DNA of 8,398 nucleotides from JBEKVE01 sp049514335 (lineage in GTDB: Bacteria > Actinomycetota > Acidimicrobiia > Acidimicrobiales > UBA8190). The notes beneath the pieces were generated by a model, which saw only the letters and a program-made list of their open reading frames with translations, did no database searches and had not been told where the DNA came from. Positions within the stretch are counted from its first letter, which is position 1; each line of letters begins with the position of its first letter. This document shows, piece after piece, positions 1-6,598 of the stretch. Where the stretch lies: positions 1 through 8,398 of the forward strand of contig JBEKVE010000147.1 of NCBI GenBank assembly GCA_049514335.1, given 5' to 3'. The translations under genes and the position numbers were made by a program.

Positions 1-15
1 GGGGACGGCGGGGTG

Positions 16-324
16 ATGGCGGGTGAGCCCGAGCTTACGCGCGAGGACGCCGCCTACGTGGCGCGCTTGGCGCGGATCGAGCTGAGCGAGGAAGAGCTCG
101 ACCGCTACGCCGCCCAGCTCGCCACTGTGCTCAGCCACGCTGCCGAGATCGCCGCGCTCGACACGACAGGGGTCGAGCCCACGGCGCATCCGCTACCGCT
201 GCGCAACGTCACGCGCGCCGATGAGCCGCGCCCCTGCCTCGACCGCGACGAGGTCCTCGCCCAGGCGCCGGCGGTAGAGGACCGCCGTTTCAAGGTGCCT
301 CGCATCCTGGGAGAAGCACCGTGA
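16..324 (+). CDS. gatC: Asp-tRNA(Asn)/Glu-tRNA(Gln) amidotransferase subunit GatC
   Basis: GatC is the small, non-catalytic subunit of the GatCAB amidotransferase; it wraps around GatA and GatB and stabilises the complex in the cytoplasm. The protein is 102 aa, normal for the family. It shows the typical helical N-terminus (LTREDAAYVARLARIELSEE, about residues 7-26) and the conserved GVEPTAHPLPL...R.DEP segment near residues 53-71, ending with a RRFKVPRIL motif close to the C-terminus. An in-frame GTG lies directly upstream at 13, so translation could begin one codon earlier; I chose ATG at 16. A GGGGA at positions 1-5 could serve as ribosome binding site for either. The stop overlaps the gatA start by 4 bp (GTGA), implying translational coupling. 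The promoter lies outside the window. Confidence 0.95.
   Translation: MAGEPELTREDAAYVARLARIELSEEELDRYAAQLATVLSHAAEIAALDTTGVEPTAHPLPLRNVTRADEPRPCLDRDEVLAQAPAVEDRRFKVPRILGEAP
309..313 (+). promoter_or_regulatory. Shine-Dalgarno site for gatA
   Basis: GGGAG lies inside the last codons of gatC, 7 nt before the GTG at 321. It supports the GTG as the true gatA start, despite GTG being a weaker initiation codon and the start overlapping the gatC stop. Confidence 0.55.
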
Positions 325-1772
325 ACACGACTGCGGTGGACATCGCCCGGAGCGTGCGCGACGGGTCCGCGTCGGCGCTCGAGACCATCGACCGTCATCT
401 CGCTGCCATCGACGCCGTCGATGGGGAGCTGCATTCGTTCCTGACCGTGTTGCACGACAGGGCGCGGGGCGAGGCCGCGGCCGTTGACCGTGCTGTCGAG
501 GACGGTGTGGACCCGGGACCGCTTGCCGGTGTGGCGGTGGCGGTGAAGGACAACCTGTGCACCCGGGGGATCCCCACCACGTGCTCCTCCCGCATCCTCG
601 AGGGGTGGTGTCCCCCCTACGACGCCACCGTGGTGGAGCGGCTGCGCGGCGCCGGAGCCGTGATGGTGGGCAAGACCAACCTCGACGAGTTCGCCATGGG
701 CTCGTCGACTGAGAACTCCGCATTCGGGCCGACCCGCAACCCCCACGATCCCTCCCGCGTGCCCGGCGGCTCGTCGGGGGGGTCGGCGGCAGCGGTTGCG
801 GCCGGGTTGGCGCCGATCGCCGTCGGGTCCGACACCGGAGGCTCGATCCGCCAGCCCGCCGCGCTGTGCGGCGTCGTGGGGATGAAGCCCACCTACGGCA
901 CCGTGTCGCGCTACGGGCTCGTCGCATTCGCCAGTTCGCTCGACCAGGTCGGACCGTTCGCCACCACGGTGGCCGACAGCGCGCTCCTTTTCGACGTCAT
1001 CGGGGGTGGGGACCCGCTCGACTCGACATGTCTCGAACGCCCCGCTCCGAGGTGCACGGCCACGCTGTCCGAAGGGGTTCACGGCGTGCAGGTGGGACTG
1101 CTCACCGAGCTCGTGGACGGGGTGGACCCCGGTGTGGCGTCGAGGGTCCGGCAGGCAGCTGAGGTCCTGAGCGCGGCGGGCGCCGAGGTGGAGGAGTGCT
1201 CGATCCCCGAGTTACGCCACGGCCTGCCGGCGTACTACTTGCTGGCCACAGCGGAGGCGTCGTCGAACCTGGCGCGCTACGACGGCGTGCGCTACGGGCT
1301 GCGGGTCGACGCCCCCACCGTCGAGGAAATGAACGCCCGCACCCGAGCAGCGGGGTTCGGTGCCGAGGTGAAGAGGCGGGTCATGCTCGGCACCTACGCC
1401 CTGTCTGCCGGGTACTACGACGCCTACTACGGCCAGGCACAGAAGGTCCGCACCCTCATCGTGCGCGCCTTCGACGCCGCCTATCAGCGCTTCGACATCC
1501 TGCTCGGGGCGACCTCGCCCACAACGGCGTTCTCCATCGGGGCCCGGGTGGAGGACCCCTGGGCCATGTACCTCTCCGACGTGTGCACCGTCCCCTCCAA
1601 CCTCGCCGGTCATCCCGCCATCAGCGTGCCCTTCGGCGGCGACGACAGCGGATTGCCGGTGGGCGTCCAGGTGCTCGCCCCGGCGTTGGGCGAGCCCGTC
1701 ATGTTCCGGGCGGCCGCCGTCATCGAGGCCGCCGCGCCGGCGTTGTCCCCGCCCCGGGTACGGGCATCATGA
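321..1772 (+). CDS. gatA: Asp-tRNA(Asn)/Glu-tRNA(Gln) amidotransferase subunit GatA
   Basis: GatA is the glutaminase subunit and belongs to the amidase-signature family. It releases ammonia from glutamine (or asparagine), which is channelled to GatB for transamidation of the misacylated tRNA. The product is 483 aa, full length. The Ser-cisSer-Lys catalytic triad is visible: Lys76 in VAVKDN, Ser151 in PGGSSGGS and Ser175 in GSDTGGSIRQPA. The 75- and 24-residue spacings match the family. Other hallmarks are KTNLDEFAMGSSTENSAFG (about 118-136), MKPTYGTVSRYGLVAFASSLDQ (188-209) and the C-terminal SNLAGHPAISVP. The start is GTG at 321, overlapping gatC by 4 bp; the stop overlaps the gatB ATG by 4 bp (ATGA). 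The gene order C-A-B is common in Actinobacteria. Confidence 0.97.
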   Translation: MNTTAVDIARSVRDGSASALETIDRHLAAIDAVDGELHSFLTVLHDRARGEAAAVDRAVEDGVDPGPLAGVAVAVKDNLCTRGIPTTCSSRILEGWCPPYDATVVERLRGAGAVMVGKTNLDEFAMGSSTENSAFGPTRNPHDPSRVPGGSSGGSAAAVAAGLAPIAVGSDTGGSIRQPAALCGVVGMKPTYGTVSRYGLVAFASSLDQVGPFATTVADSALLFDVIGGGDPLDSTCLERPAPRCTATLSEGVHGVQVGLLTELVDGVDPGVASRVRQAAEVLSAAGAEVEECSIPELRHGLPAYYLLATAEASSNLARYDGVRYGLRVDAPTVEEMNARTRAAGFGAEVKRRVMLGTYALSAGYYDAYYGQAQKVRTLIVRAFDAAYQRFDILLGATSPTTAFSIGARVEDPWAMYLSDVCTVPSNLAGHPAISVPFGGDDSGLPVGVQVLAPALGEPVMFRAAAVIEAAAPALSPPRVRAS

Positions 1773-3247
1773 GCGCGCCCAGCGTGTCCGCCGGAGGCAC
1801 CCACGAGAAGAGCGCGCCCGGCGGGTGGGAGCCGGTGATCGGGCTCGAGGTGCACTGCGAGCTCGGGACCGCGACCAAGCTGTTCTGCAGCTGCCGAAAC
1901 GCCTTCGGGGACGAGCCCAACACAAACGTGTGCCCCGTGTGCCTGGGGCTCCCCGGGTCTCTACCGGTGCTCAACGTGCGGGCGGTCGAGTACGCCATGC
2001 GGATCGGCATCGCGCTGCACTGTCGGATCCAACCGTCGCTGTTCCACCGGAAGAACTACTTCTATCCCGACATGCCCAAGGACTACCAGATCAGCCAGTA
2101 CGACGCACCCATCAACGTCGACGGGTGGCTCGAGCTCCCCGACGACAGCCGGGTGGGGATCGTGCGGGCGCACATCGAGGAGGACACGGGCAAGACGTCG
2201 CACGTCGGGGGAGGAGGGCGCATCCACGACGCCGATCACGCCCTCGTCGACTACAACCGGGCCGGGGTCCCGCTGGTGGAGATCGTGTCCGCGCCCGACA
2301 TCCGGTCGTCCACCCAGGCCCGCCTCTACGCCTCTGAGCTGCGCGGCATCCTCGTCGCCACGGGAGCGTCCGACGGCCGCATGGAGGAGGGGTCCATGCG
2401 GGTGGACGCCAACGTGTCGGTGCGGCCGGTGGGGTCAGTGGAGCTCGGCACGCGCTGCGAGATCAAGAATCTGAATTCGATGCGCTCGCTCGGCCGCGCC
2501 ATCGAGTACGAGATCGGTCGACAAGTGGCGCTGTTGGAGTCGGGGGAGAAGGTGGCGCAACAGACCCGCCACTGGAACGAGGACGCGGGCGAGACGGTGG
2601 CGTTGCGCTCCAAGGAGGAGGCGTTCGACTACCGCTACTTCCCGGAGCCCGATCTCGTTCCATTGGCTCCGGACCCCGGGTGGCAGTCGGAGGTGGCGGC
2701 CTCGATCGGGTCCATGCCTGCCGACCGGCGTCGCAAGCTCGGTGCCCTCTTCGGATCTGCCCCGCCCGAGGGTGCGCGCGCCGATCAGATCACGACGGTG
2801 GTGGACCTCGGGCTCGACGGACTGGTGATCGCCGCGGTGGAGGCGGGTGCGGATCCCGGGCTGGCGCTGGTGCGCACGGCCAACGAGGCGGCCGCCGACG
2901 CCGGGGCGGCACTGCGGCTCGACCCCGCCCGGTTCGCCGATCTGCTGCGCATGGAGGCGGAGAAGAAGCTGACGGCCACGCAGGTGAAGACGGTGCTCGC
3001 CGTGATGCTCGAGCACGGTGGCGACCCGGCCGAGATCGCGGCACGGCGCGGCCTGGAGGCGCTCGACGAAGGGTCCCTGGCCGACACCGTGGCCGAGGTC
3101 GTGGCCGCCAACCCCGAGGAATGGGCCCGCTTCGTCGCGGGCGAGGACAAGCTGACAGGATTCTTCACCGGAGCGGTCATGCGGGCCACGAGCAACCGGG
3201 CCAACGGCAAGGACGTGGCGACCGAGCTTCGGCGACTGCGCGGCTGA
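1769..3247 (+). CDS. gatB: Asp-tRNA(Asn)/Glu-tRNA(Gln) amidotransferase subunit GatB
   Basis: GatB binds the misacylated tRNA, activates the Glu/Asp side chain with ATP and transfers ammonia delivered from GatA. The product is 492 aa, a normal length. The N-terminal cradle domain begins with WEPVIGLEVHCEL. Four cysteines, C40, C42, C55 and C58 (FCSC and CPVC), form the zinc site found in many bacterial GatB proteins. Conserved blocks follow: FHRKNYFYPDMPKDYQISQY (about 92-111), HIEEDTGK, VDYNRAGVPLVEIVS, RMEEGSMRVDANVS and KEEAFDYRYFPEPDL. The last 150 or so residues fit the YqeY-like tail domain that contacts tRNA, including KKLTATQVKTVL and NGKDVATELRRLRG. The ATG at 1769 is fixed by homology and by the ATGA overlap with gatA. 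The reading frame is open further upstream, but that part lies within gatA and is not GatB-like. Confidence 0.97.
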   Translation: MSAPSVSAGGTHEKSAPGGWEPVIGLEVHCELGTATKLFCSCRNAFGDEPNTNVCPVCLGLPGSLPVLNVRAVEYAMRIGIALHCRIQPSLFHRKNYFYPDMPKDYQISQYDAPINVDGWLELPDDSRVGIVRAHIEEDTGKTSHVGGGGRIHDADHALVDYNRAGVPLVEIVSAPDIRSSTQARLYASELRGILVATGASDGRMEEGSMRVDANVSVRPVGSVELGTRCEIKNLNSMRSLGRAIEYEIGRQVALLESGEKVAQQTRHWNEDAGETVALRSKEEAFDYRYFPEPDLVPLAPDPGWQSEVAASIGSMPADRRRKLGALFGSAPPEGARADQITTVVDLGLDGLVIAAVEAGADPGLALVRTANEAAADAGAALRLDPARFADLLRMEAEKKLTATQVKTVLAVMLEHGGDPAEIAARRGLEALDEGSLADTVAEVVAANPEEWARFVAGEDKLTGFFTGAVMRATSNRANGKDVATELRRLRG

Positions 3248-3275
3248 CGGCGCCCGACGGGGGCGTCCTCGCGTA

Positions 3276-3370
3276 CTTCTTCCCCTCTCCCCGTCTTCTT
3301 CCCCTCTTCCCCTCTTCCCCTCTTCCCCTCTTCCCCTCTTCCCCTCTTCCCCTCTTCTTCTTCTCTCCTC
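3276..3370. repeat. Polypyrimidine tract with 7 tandem copies of an 8-bp unit
   Basis: The plus strand is pure pyrimidine from 3294 to 3370 (77 nt), preceded by another 17 pyrimidines at 3276-3292 with a single G at 3293 between them. Within it, 3301-3356 is seven perfect head-to-tail copies of CCCCTCTT, flanked by degenerate copies. The minus strand therefore reads GGGGAAGA over and over, with G4 tracts separated by 4-nt loops. This fits the canonical G-quadruplex pattern and, as a homopurine-homopyrimidine tract, could also form triplex DNA. It starts 28 bp after the gatB stop and ends about 95 bp before the HNH gene. Perfect tandem units suggest slippage and copy-number variation. Any role in transcription termination or replication pausing is inference. 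Confidence 0.9.
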
Positions 3371-3464
3371 ATTGGTGCGGGAGTGAGGCGTGTGCGCGCT
3401 GCGCGACACGTGGTGTGTGTGATGCATTCGTCGTCGTGCATGCGCGTTACAGCCCTCTGGAAAC
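3371..3464. other. Spacer upstream of the HNH gene
   Basis: Together with the repeat and a short GC-rich piece after gatB, this completes a 217-bp gene-free interval. It holds GT-rich sequence and a 10-bp direct repeat (GTCGTGCATG at 3433-3442 and again at 3467-3476, spanning the HNH gene start). No clear promoter box or strong Shine-Dalgarno site is visible; GGAAA at 3459-3463 is a weak candidate for the ATG at 3474. Confidence 0.4.
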
Positions 3465-3950
3465 GTGTCGTGCATGGGCGTCGCCGCCACTGACACCGGT
3501 CCCTCCGACGTGGTCCTCGACGCTCCTCCGGGTGTCGCCGAAGAGGCCCTCGCTGATCTGACTGCGTTCGTCACCGAGCTCGAGCCCGAGCGCATCACCA
3601 CTGCCCGCGCAGTGGAGCTCGTCGGGGTCTTCGCCCAACTGAAGCGTGTAGTTGCGGCGGGGGAGATGCTCCTGGCACGCCGTGCGGCGCAATCCGACTG
3701 TTGGAAGCGCGACGGGCACCGGTCCGCCGCTTCGTGGATGGCCAAGACGGCGGGGACGGGTCTCGGAGAAGCCATGACGCTGCTCCAGACGGCGGAACGA
3801 CTCGAGAAGCTGCCAGGGACGACCGCCGCGCTCAAGCAGGGGACGCTCTCGTCCTCCCAGGTGAAAGAGATTGCCGCCGCGGCGGTGGAGCGCCCGTCGG
3901 CAGAGGGTGAGCTTCTCGACGTAGCGAAGGCCGGCACCTTCTGCACCTGA
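3465..3950 (+). CDS. DUF222 domain fragment (N-terminal half of the HNH protein)
   Basis: This 161-aa open frame is the N-terminal part of the split gene. It is rich in alpha helix and matches the DUF222 pattern: a helix ending in LARRAAQSDCWKRDGHRSAASWMAKTAG (about residues 67-94), then a region equivalent to the usual LRLA..L..LP...AAL..G.LS, here LLQTAERLEKLPGTTAALKQGTLSSSQVKEIAAAA. It ends in CT* where the family continues with a leucine-lysine/arginine-rich helix. The start may be GTG 3465 or ATG 3474 three codons later; ATG 3474 is at least as likely, since a GGAAA lies about 10 nt before it. DUF222 has no defined biochemical function that I can state. Confidence 0.75.
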   Translation: MSCMGVAATDTGPSDVVLDAPPGVAEEALADLTAFVTELEPERITTARAVELVGVFAQLKRVVAAGEMLLARRAAQSDCWKRDGHRSAASWMAKTAGTGLGEAMTLLQTAERLEKLPGTTAALKQGTLSSSQVKEIAAAAVERPSAEGELLDVAKAGTFCT

Positions 3951-3967
3951 AGGACCGGTGTCGGGCC

Positions 3968-4696
3968 GTGGCGGCGCGGGGCTCGTCGGCGGTCGCTGAG
4001 AACGACCGCTACGCGGCCATGCACCGGGGCCGGTTCTTTCGCCACTGGAGTGATCCCGAGGGGGCGCTGCGAGGGGAGTTCCGCCTCACCCCCGACGCCG
4101 GCGCCAAGCTGCTCTCGGCACTGGAGTCACGGGCCAACGCGTTGTTCGACGAGGCCCGTCGGGCCCAGCGCCCCGAGCCCCCCGCCGCCTACCGGGCCGA
4201 CGCCCTGGTCGAACTGGTCACGGGTGCTCGGGGACCAGGACAGGCGACCGCCAGCGTGGTGCATGTCCGCGTCGATGCCGCCGCACTCTCCCGTGGGCAC
4301 GCCGCCGAGGGTGAGACGTGTGAGATCGCCGGAGTGGGTCCCGTCCCTGTGGCCACGGTCAAGGCGCTTCTGCCCGAGGCGTTCGTGAAGGTGCTCGTCA
4401 CCAAAGGGGTAGATGTGGTCTCCGTGTGCCACTACGGGCGCGCGCTCACCGCACACCAAAGGAGCGCGATCGAAGAGCGCGATCCCGGGTGTGTCGTTCC
4501 CGGTTGCACCGTGGTCCACGGGCTCGAGATCGATCACTATCGGACCGACTACGCCCAGGACGGTGCAACCGCCCTCGACAACCTCGCCCGGCTATGCGCC
4601 TTTCACCACTTCCAGAAGACCTACCGGGGCTTTCGCCTCGTGGGTGGGCCAGGTCGCTGGGAGTGGGAACCGCCTCCCGAACTCGATTCGAGCTGA
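3968..4696 (+). CDS. HNH nuclease domain fragment (C-terminal half of the split gene)
   Basis: This 242-aa open frame carries the end of DUF222 and a complete HNH module. The GTG at 3968 is only the first possible start in this frame; homology extends back to about 3947, so it is unlikely to be a natural start. The first part (RYAAMHRGRFFRHWSDPEGALRGEFRLTPDAGAKL) is the typical DUF222-to-HNH linker. The HNH domain covers about residues 160-225: Cys175 and Cys180 in CVVPGC, His190 in EIDHY, Asn205 in LDNLARLC (Cys210) and FHH at 212-214. These supply the metal-binding and catalytic positions expected of an active beta-beta-alpha-metal nuclease. The domain itself looks intact; whether it is translated without the N-terminal half is unknown. 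Confidence 0.8.
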   Translation: MAARGSSAVAENDRYAAMHRGRFFRHWSDPEGALRGEFRLTPDAGAKLLSALESRANALFDEARRAQRPEPPAAYRADALVELVTGARGPGQATASVVHVRVDAAALSRGHAAEGETCEIAGVGPVPVATVKALLPEAFVKVLVTKGVDVVSVCHYGRALTAHQRSAIEERDPGCVVPGCTVVHGLEIDHYRTDYAQDGATALDNLARLCAFHHFQKTYRGFRLVGGPGRWEWEPPPELDSS

Positions 4697-4712
4697 CCGA
4701 GACGTCGTCGTT

Positions 4713-4739
4713 TCCCCGGACGGAGGGGATTCCTTCCCC
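4713..4739. other. Two competing short hairpins after the HNH gene
   Basis: The GGGGA at 4725-4729 can pair with TCCCC at 4713-4717 (loop 7) or with TCCCC at 4735-4739 (loop 5). Each stem is only 5 bp, though GC-rich. It lies 16 bp after the HNH stop, in the 204-bp convergent intergenic region that otherwise has no gene. It could contribute to termination, but no T-run follows. Confidence 0.3.
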
Positions 4740-4819
4740 GATCCCACCCCTGATTGTCGTTGCCTCGGTCCTCATCTCGCTGTTTCCGAGGGTGGCGGTC
4801 CGGGGGTACGTGTTCGAAG

Positions 4820-4851
4820 GTCAACCCCGCCGGTGCCTGCCGGCGGGTGAC
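4820..4851. terminator. Hairpin between convergent genes, possible bidirectional terminator
   Basis: CCCGCCGG (4826-4833) and CCGGCGGG (4840-4847) form a perfect 8-bp stem with a 6-nt loop. GTCA (4820-4823) and TGAC (4848-4851) extend it by 4 bp across a 2-nt bulge. It sits between the HNH gene (plus strand, ending 4696) and the metallopeptidase gene (minus strand, ending 4901), where a shared terminator is expected. There is no U-tract on either side, so intrinsic termination of the classical kind is not shown; actinobacterial terminators often lack one. Confidence 0.45.
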
Positions 4852-4900
4852 CCGCGCCCGCTCGGCGGTGGTCAACAGAGCGCCGATAGGAGAGCGGAGC

Positions 4901-6163
4901 TCAGATCGATACTGCGCCCGTCGGCTGTGGGGGAAGGAGCTGGTCGATCAGCTCGCCGAAGCGCGCCACCACCGGCGAAACGGCGCCGGTCCGGCACCAC
5001 CACAACTTGAAGATCTCGGCCGTCGCCTCGGTCACGTTCGTGGTGGCATAGGGCGAGACCTGTCGGGCCAACTGCTCGTAGGCACTGCGCCATGCCTCGG
5101 GCGCGTTCCGCTCGTTTCCCTTGATAGCACGCTCGAGGGTCTCCACCCCGAGCACCTCGCCGAGCCCGCGGCGCAGCTCCACCGAGGCGCGGTAGTGGCG
5201 GTGCTCGAAAGCGCTCTCGAGCTGGTGCCACAGCTCATGGGCGACGGTGGCGTCCAGGAATGTGAACGGAGCCGCCGCCGATGCTGCCCCTCGAAGGGTG
5301 CCGTAGGTGAACCGCTGCCCCCGGGGTGGACCCTGACCGGCGGCGCGCGCCGCCTGCCGCCGTGTCATGGCGACCATGGCGTCTGCGGCCACGTAGTCGA
5401 TGTTGAGGTGGATGGCCCCCGCCGACCGGTCCGCCGTCCCGCCGTAGTGACCGGTCGTGAGACCCCGGGTGGAACGGTCGAAGCGGATGCTGGCGACGAC
5501 CCCTGCCTGCTCGGGGAATCGGCCCAGCACCCCCACCGTCGTCTGTGCGGCGAGCGCCACGGCTTCGGGCATGAGGTCGGCACGATCCGGGACGCCGATC
5601 GTGACCGTGCGCCCCGGTGCCCAGTGCACCGCCACGTCCAGGGTGTCGGCCACCCCGAGCGCCAGCCGGCTGGTGATGCGGCCGAGGCCCCGCCGTGCCC
5701 GGACCGGTGTGGCGGGGATGCCCCAAGCCGCCAGCGCGCCGGCCAGGCTCGACGCCAGCTCCGCTTGATCGAGGGGGCGCGACGCCTGGCCCCCGTCGGG
5801 TTCGGAGCGCGGACCCTCCCCGGTTCCGACAGCCTTCGTCGCCACGTCGTCCACTGCCGCCACGAGCGGTCGGCGAAGAGGACCGACGAATCCGATGCGC
5901 CTCGCCTCGTGACGCACCAGCAACGAGAAGCAGTCGAGATCGACGCGGCGTGCTCCCTGGGCGCCGGAACGCTGGACGAGCTCGATCAGCAGGTCGCGCA
6001 GGTCGTCGCGCTCGAAGGCACTGGTGCCATCGATCACGACCCCGATGCGGGCGTCGGTGCCCTGCAGCGCCAGCTGCGCGTAACCGAGGTGATCGCCACG
6101 CGCCCACACGGCGAGCACACCGGCGGGGGCACCGGCCTCGGCCGGGCCGAGATCCACGCTCAT
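4901..6163 (-). CDS. Putative HExxH zinc metallopeptidase with unassigned N-terminal domain
   Basis: This 420-aa protein has no family name I can give with certainty. Residues 309-313 read HELWH, an HExxH zinc-binding motif preceded by a hydrophobic helix (FLDATVA). About 65 residues later, PYATTNVTEATAEIFKLWW (371-389) resembles the segment after the active site in gluzincin-type peptidases; Glu379 or Glu383 could be the third zinc ligand. The region at 223-262 (VASIRFDRSTRG...GAIHLNIDY) looks like the substrate-side beta strands of such peptidases. The first 100 residues (RIGVVIDG...DLRDLLIELVQ...GARRVDLDCF...RIGFVGP) faintly resemble the C-terminal half of a GNAT acetyltransferase. No signal peptide or membrane segment is evident, so a cytoplasmic location is inferred. 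The ATG at 6163 is the first start in the frame; no strong Shine-Dalgarno site precedes it. The VOC gene lies 49 bp upstream on the same strand. Confidence 0.7.
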   Translation of the reverse strand: MSVDLGPAEAGAPAGVLAVWARGDHLGYAQLALQGTDARIGVVIDGTSAFERDDLRDLLIELVQRSGAQGARRVDLDCFSLLVRHEARRIGFVGPLRRPLVAAVDDVATKAVGTGEGPRSEPDGGQASRPLDQAELASSLAGALAAWGIPATPVRARRGLGRITSRLALGVADTLDVAVHWAPGRTVTIGVPDRADLMPEAVALAAQTTVGVLGRFPEQAGVVASIRFDRSTRGLTTGHYGGTADRSAGAIHLNIDYVAADAMVAMTRRQAARAAGQGPPRGQRFTYGTLRGAASAAAPFTFLDATVAHELWHQLESAFEHRHYRASVELRRGLGEVLGVETLERAIKGNERNAPEAWRSAYEQLARQVSPYATTNVTEATAEIFKLWWCRTGAVSPVVARFGELIDQLLPPQPTGAVSI

Positions 6164-6212
6164 CGCGAGCGTCGCGGCGAGGGCCGTCCGCCCACCGACT
6201 CCGAACGGCTGG

Positions 6213-6593
6213 TCAGGCCGTGCCCGGAGCTGTGGCCTGCAACACGATCCCGTTGCCGTCCGGATCGTCGAATGTCACGAAGCGGCCCCACGGTGCCTCC
6301 TGGATCTCGCCTTCGATCGTGACGCCACGCACCCGCAGCGCCATCACGTCGGACTCGAGATCATCGGACTCGAGGACGAGACCCCTGACCGATCCCGCCG
6401 GCATGGACTCGAACCAGGTCACGAGCGTGACCGACGTCTGGGCGCCAGGGGGCGCGACCTGCACCCACCGCTGGCCGGGCCCCATCTCGGTGTCGGAGAC
6501 GAGCTCCAGACCCAGCACATCGACGTAGAAGGCGCGTGCCCGATCCTGGTCCGCCACGGGAAGCGACAGCACCTGGATCCTGGTCACGGCCAT
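6213..6593 (-). CDS. VOC family protein (glyoxalase/bleomycin resistance/dioxygenase fold)
   Basis: The 126-aa product is a single vicinal-oxygen-chelate module set of two beta-alpha-beta-beta-beta units. The first unit starts RIQVLSLPVADQDRARAFYVDVLGLELVSD (residues 5-34), followed by GPGQRWVQVAPPGAQTSVTL. The second ends with GRFVTFDDPDGNGIVLQATA (103-122), the usual closing motif. This subgroup is annotated only as VOC/glyoxalase-like and its substrate is unknown; glutathione-dependent glyoxalase activity should not be assumed. The open frame continues upstream to 6881, but the VOC fold begins at MAVTRIQV, so ATG 6593 is the start. No Shine-Dalgarno sequence is visible; instead TACAGT (a TANNNT -10 match) lies 5 nt before the ATG, suggesting a leaderless or nearly leaderless transcript. 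It is probably co-transcribed with the metallopeptidase gene. Confidence 0.88.
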   Translation of the reverse strand: MAVTRIQVLSLPVADQDRARAFYVDVLGLELVSDTEMGPGQRWVQVAPPGAQTSVTLVTWFESMPAGSVRGLVLESDDLESDVMALRVRGVTIEGEIQEAPWGRFVTFDDPDGNGIVLQATAPGTA

Positions 6594-6598
6594 GAGCG

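Larger units (their letters stand above)
3465..4696 (+). pseudogene. Frameshifted DUF222 / HNH endonuclease-family gene
   Basis: The two halves of one DUF222-HNH protein lie in different frames. The first reads to a TGA at 3948-3950. The second continues in the -1 frame with LKDRCRAVAARG, starting at CTG 3947. Inserting one C in the ACC-CTG stretch near 3945-3947 joins ...AKAGTFCT to LKDRCRAVAA, which matches how this family normally runs through this region. The restored protein would be about 410 aa: DUF222 helical region, then a C-terminal HNH nuclease domain. No other damage is visible and no further stop interrupts either half, so the lesion is either very recent or a sequencing/assembly error. 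No classic X-XXY-YYZ slippery heptamer precedes the stop. Such genes are often multicopy in Actinobacteria (the mycobacterial 13E12 repeat family is related). Confidence 0.8.

Noticed and set aside
1196..1768. Upstream extension of the gatB reading frame by 191 codons
   Set aside because: It lies wholly within gatA in another frame, has arginine-rich shadow composition and no GatB similarity; ATG 1769 is the homology-supported start.
3246..3267. Terminator hairpin right after gatB
   Set aside because: GACG at 3246-3249 and CGTC at 3264-3267 pair, but the inner stem has mismatches and the candidate is too weak to call; the pyrimidine tract behind it is mostly C.
3301..3356. CRISPR-like array
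   Set aside because: The units are 8 bp and contiguous with no spacers.
3939..3950. Programmed -1 ribosomal frameshift in the HNH gene
   Set aside because: No X-XXY-YYZ slippery heptamer precedes the TGA and no strong downstream structure is evident; a missing base is simpler.
2435..4045. Long 536-aa open frame on the minus strand antisense to gatB, the repeat and the HNH gene
   Set aside because: It is antisense to strongly conserved GatB and HNH coding sequence, has arginine/proline-rich composition typical of GC-rich shadow frames, and its EEGKRGRG repeat is simply the octamer array translated.
3248..4900. HNH gene as part of an insertion sequence or intein/intron
   Set aside because: I found no terminal inverted repeats, target duplication, splice-site residues or transposase around it; gatB is complete at its 3' end.
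4754..6322. 522-aa plus-strand open frame opposite the metallopeptidase gene
   Set aside because: Shadow composition (many Arg, Pro, Gly, Cys), no recognisable motif, and it runs across two minus-strand genes that have clear family signatures.
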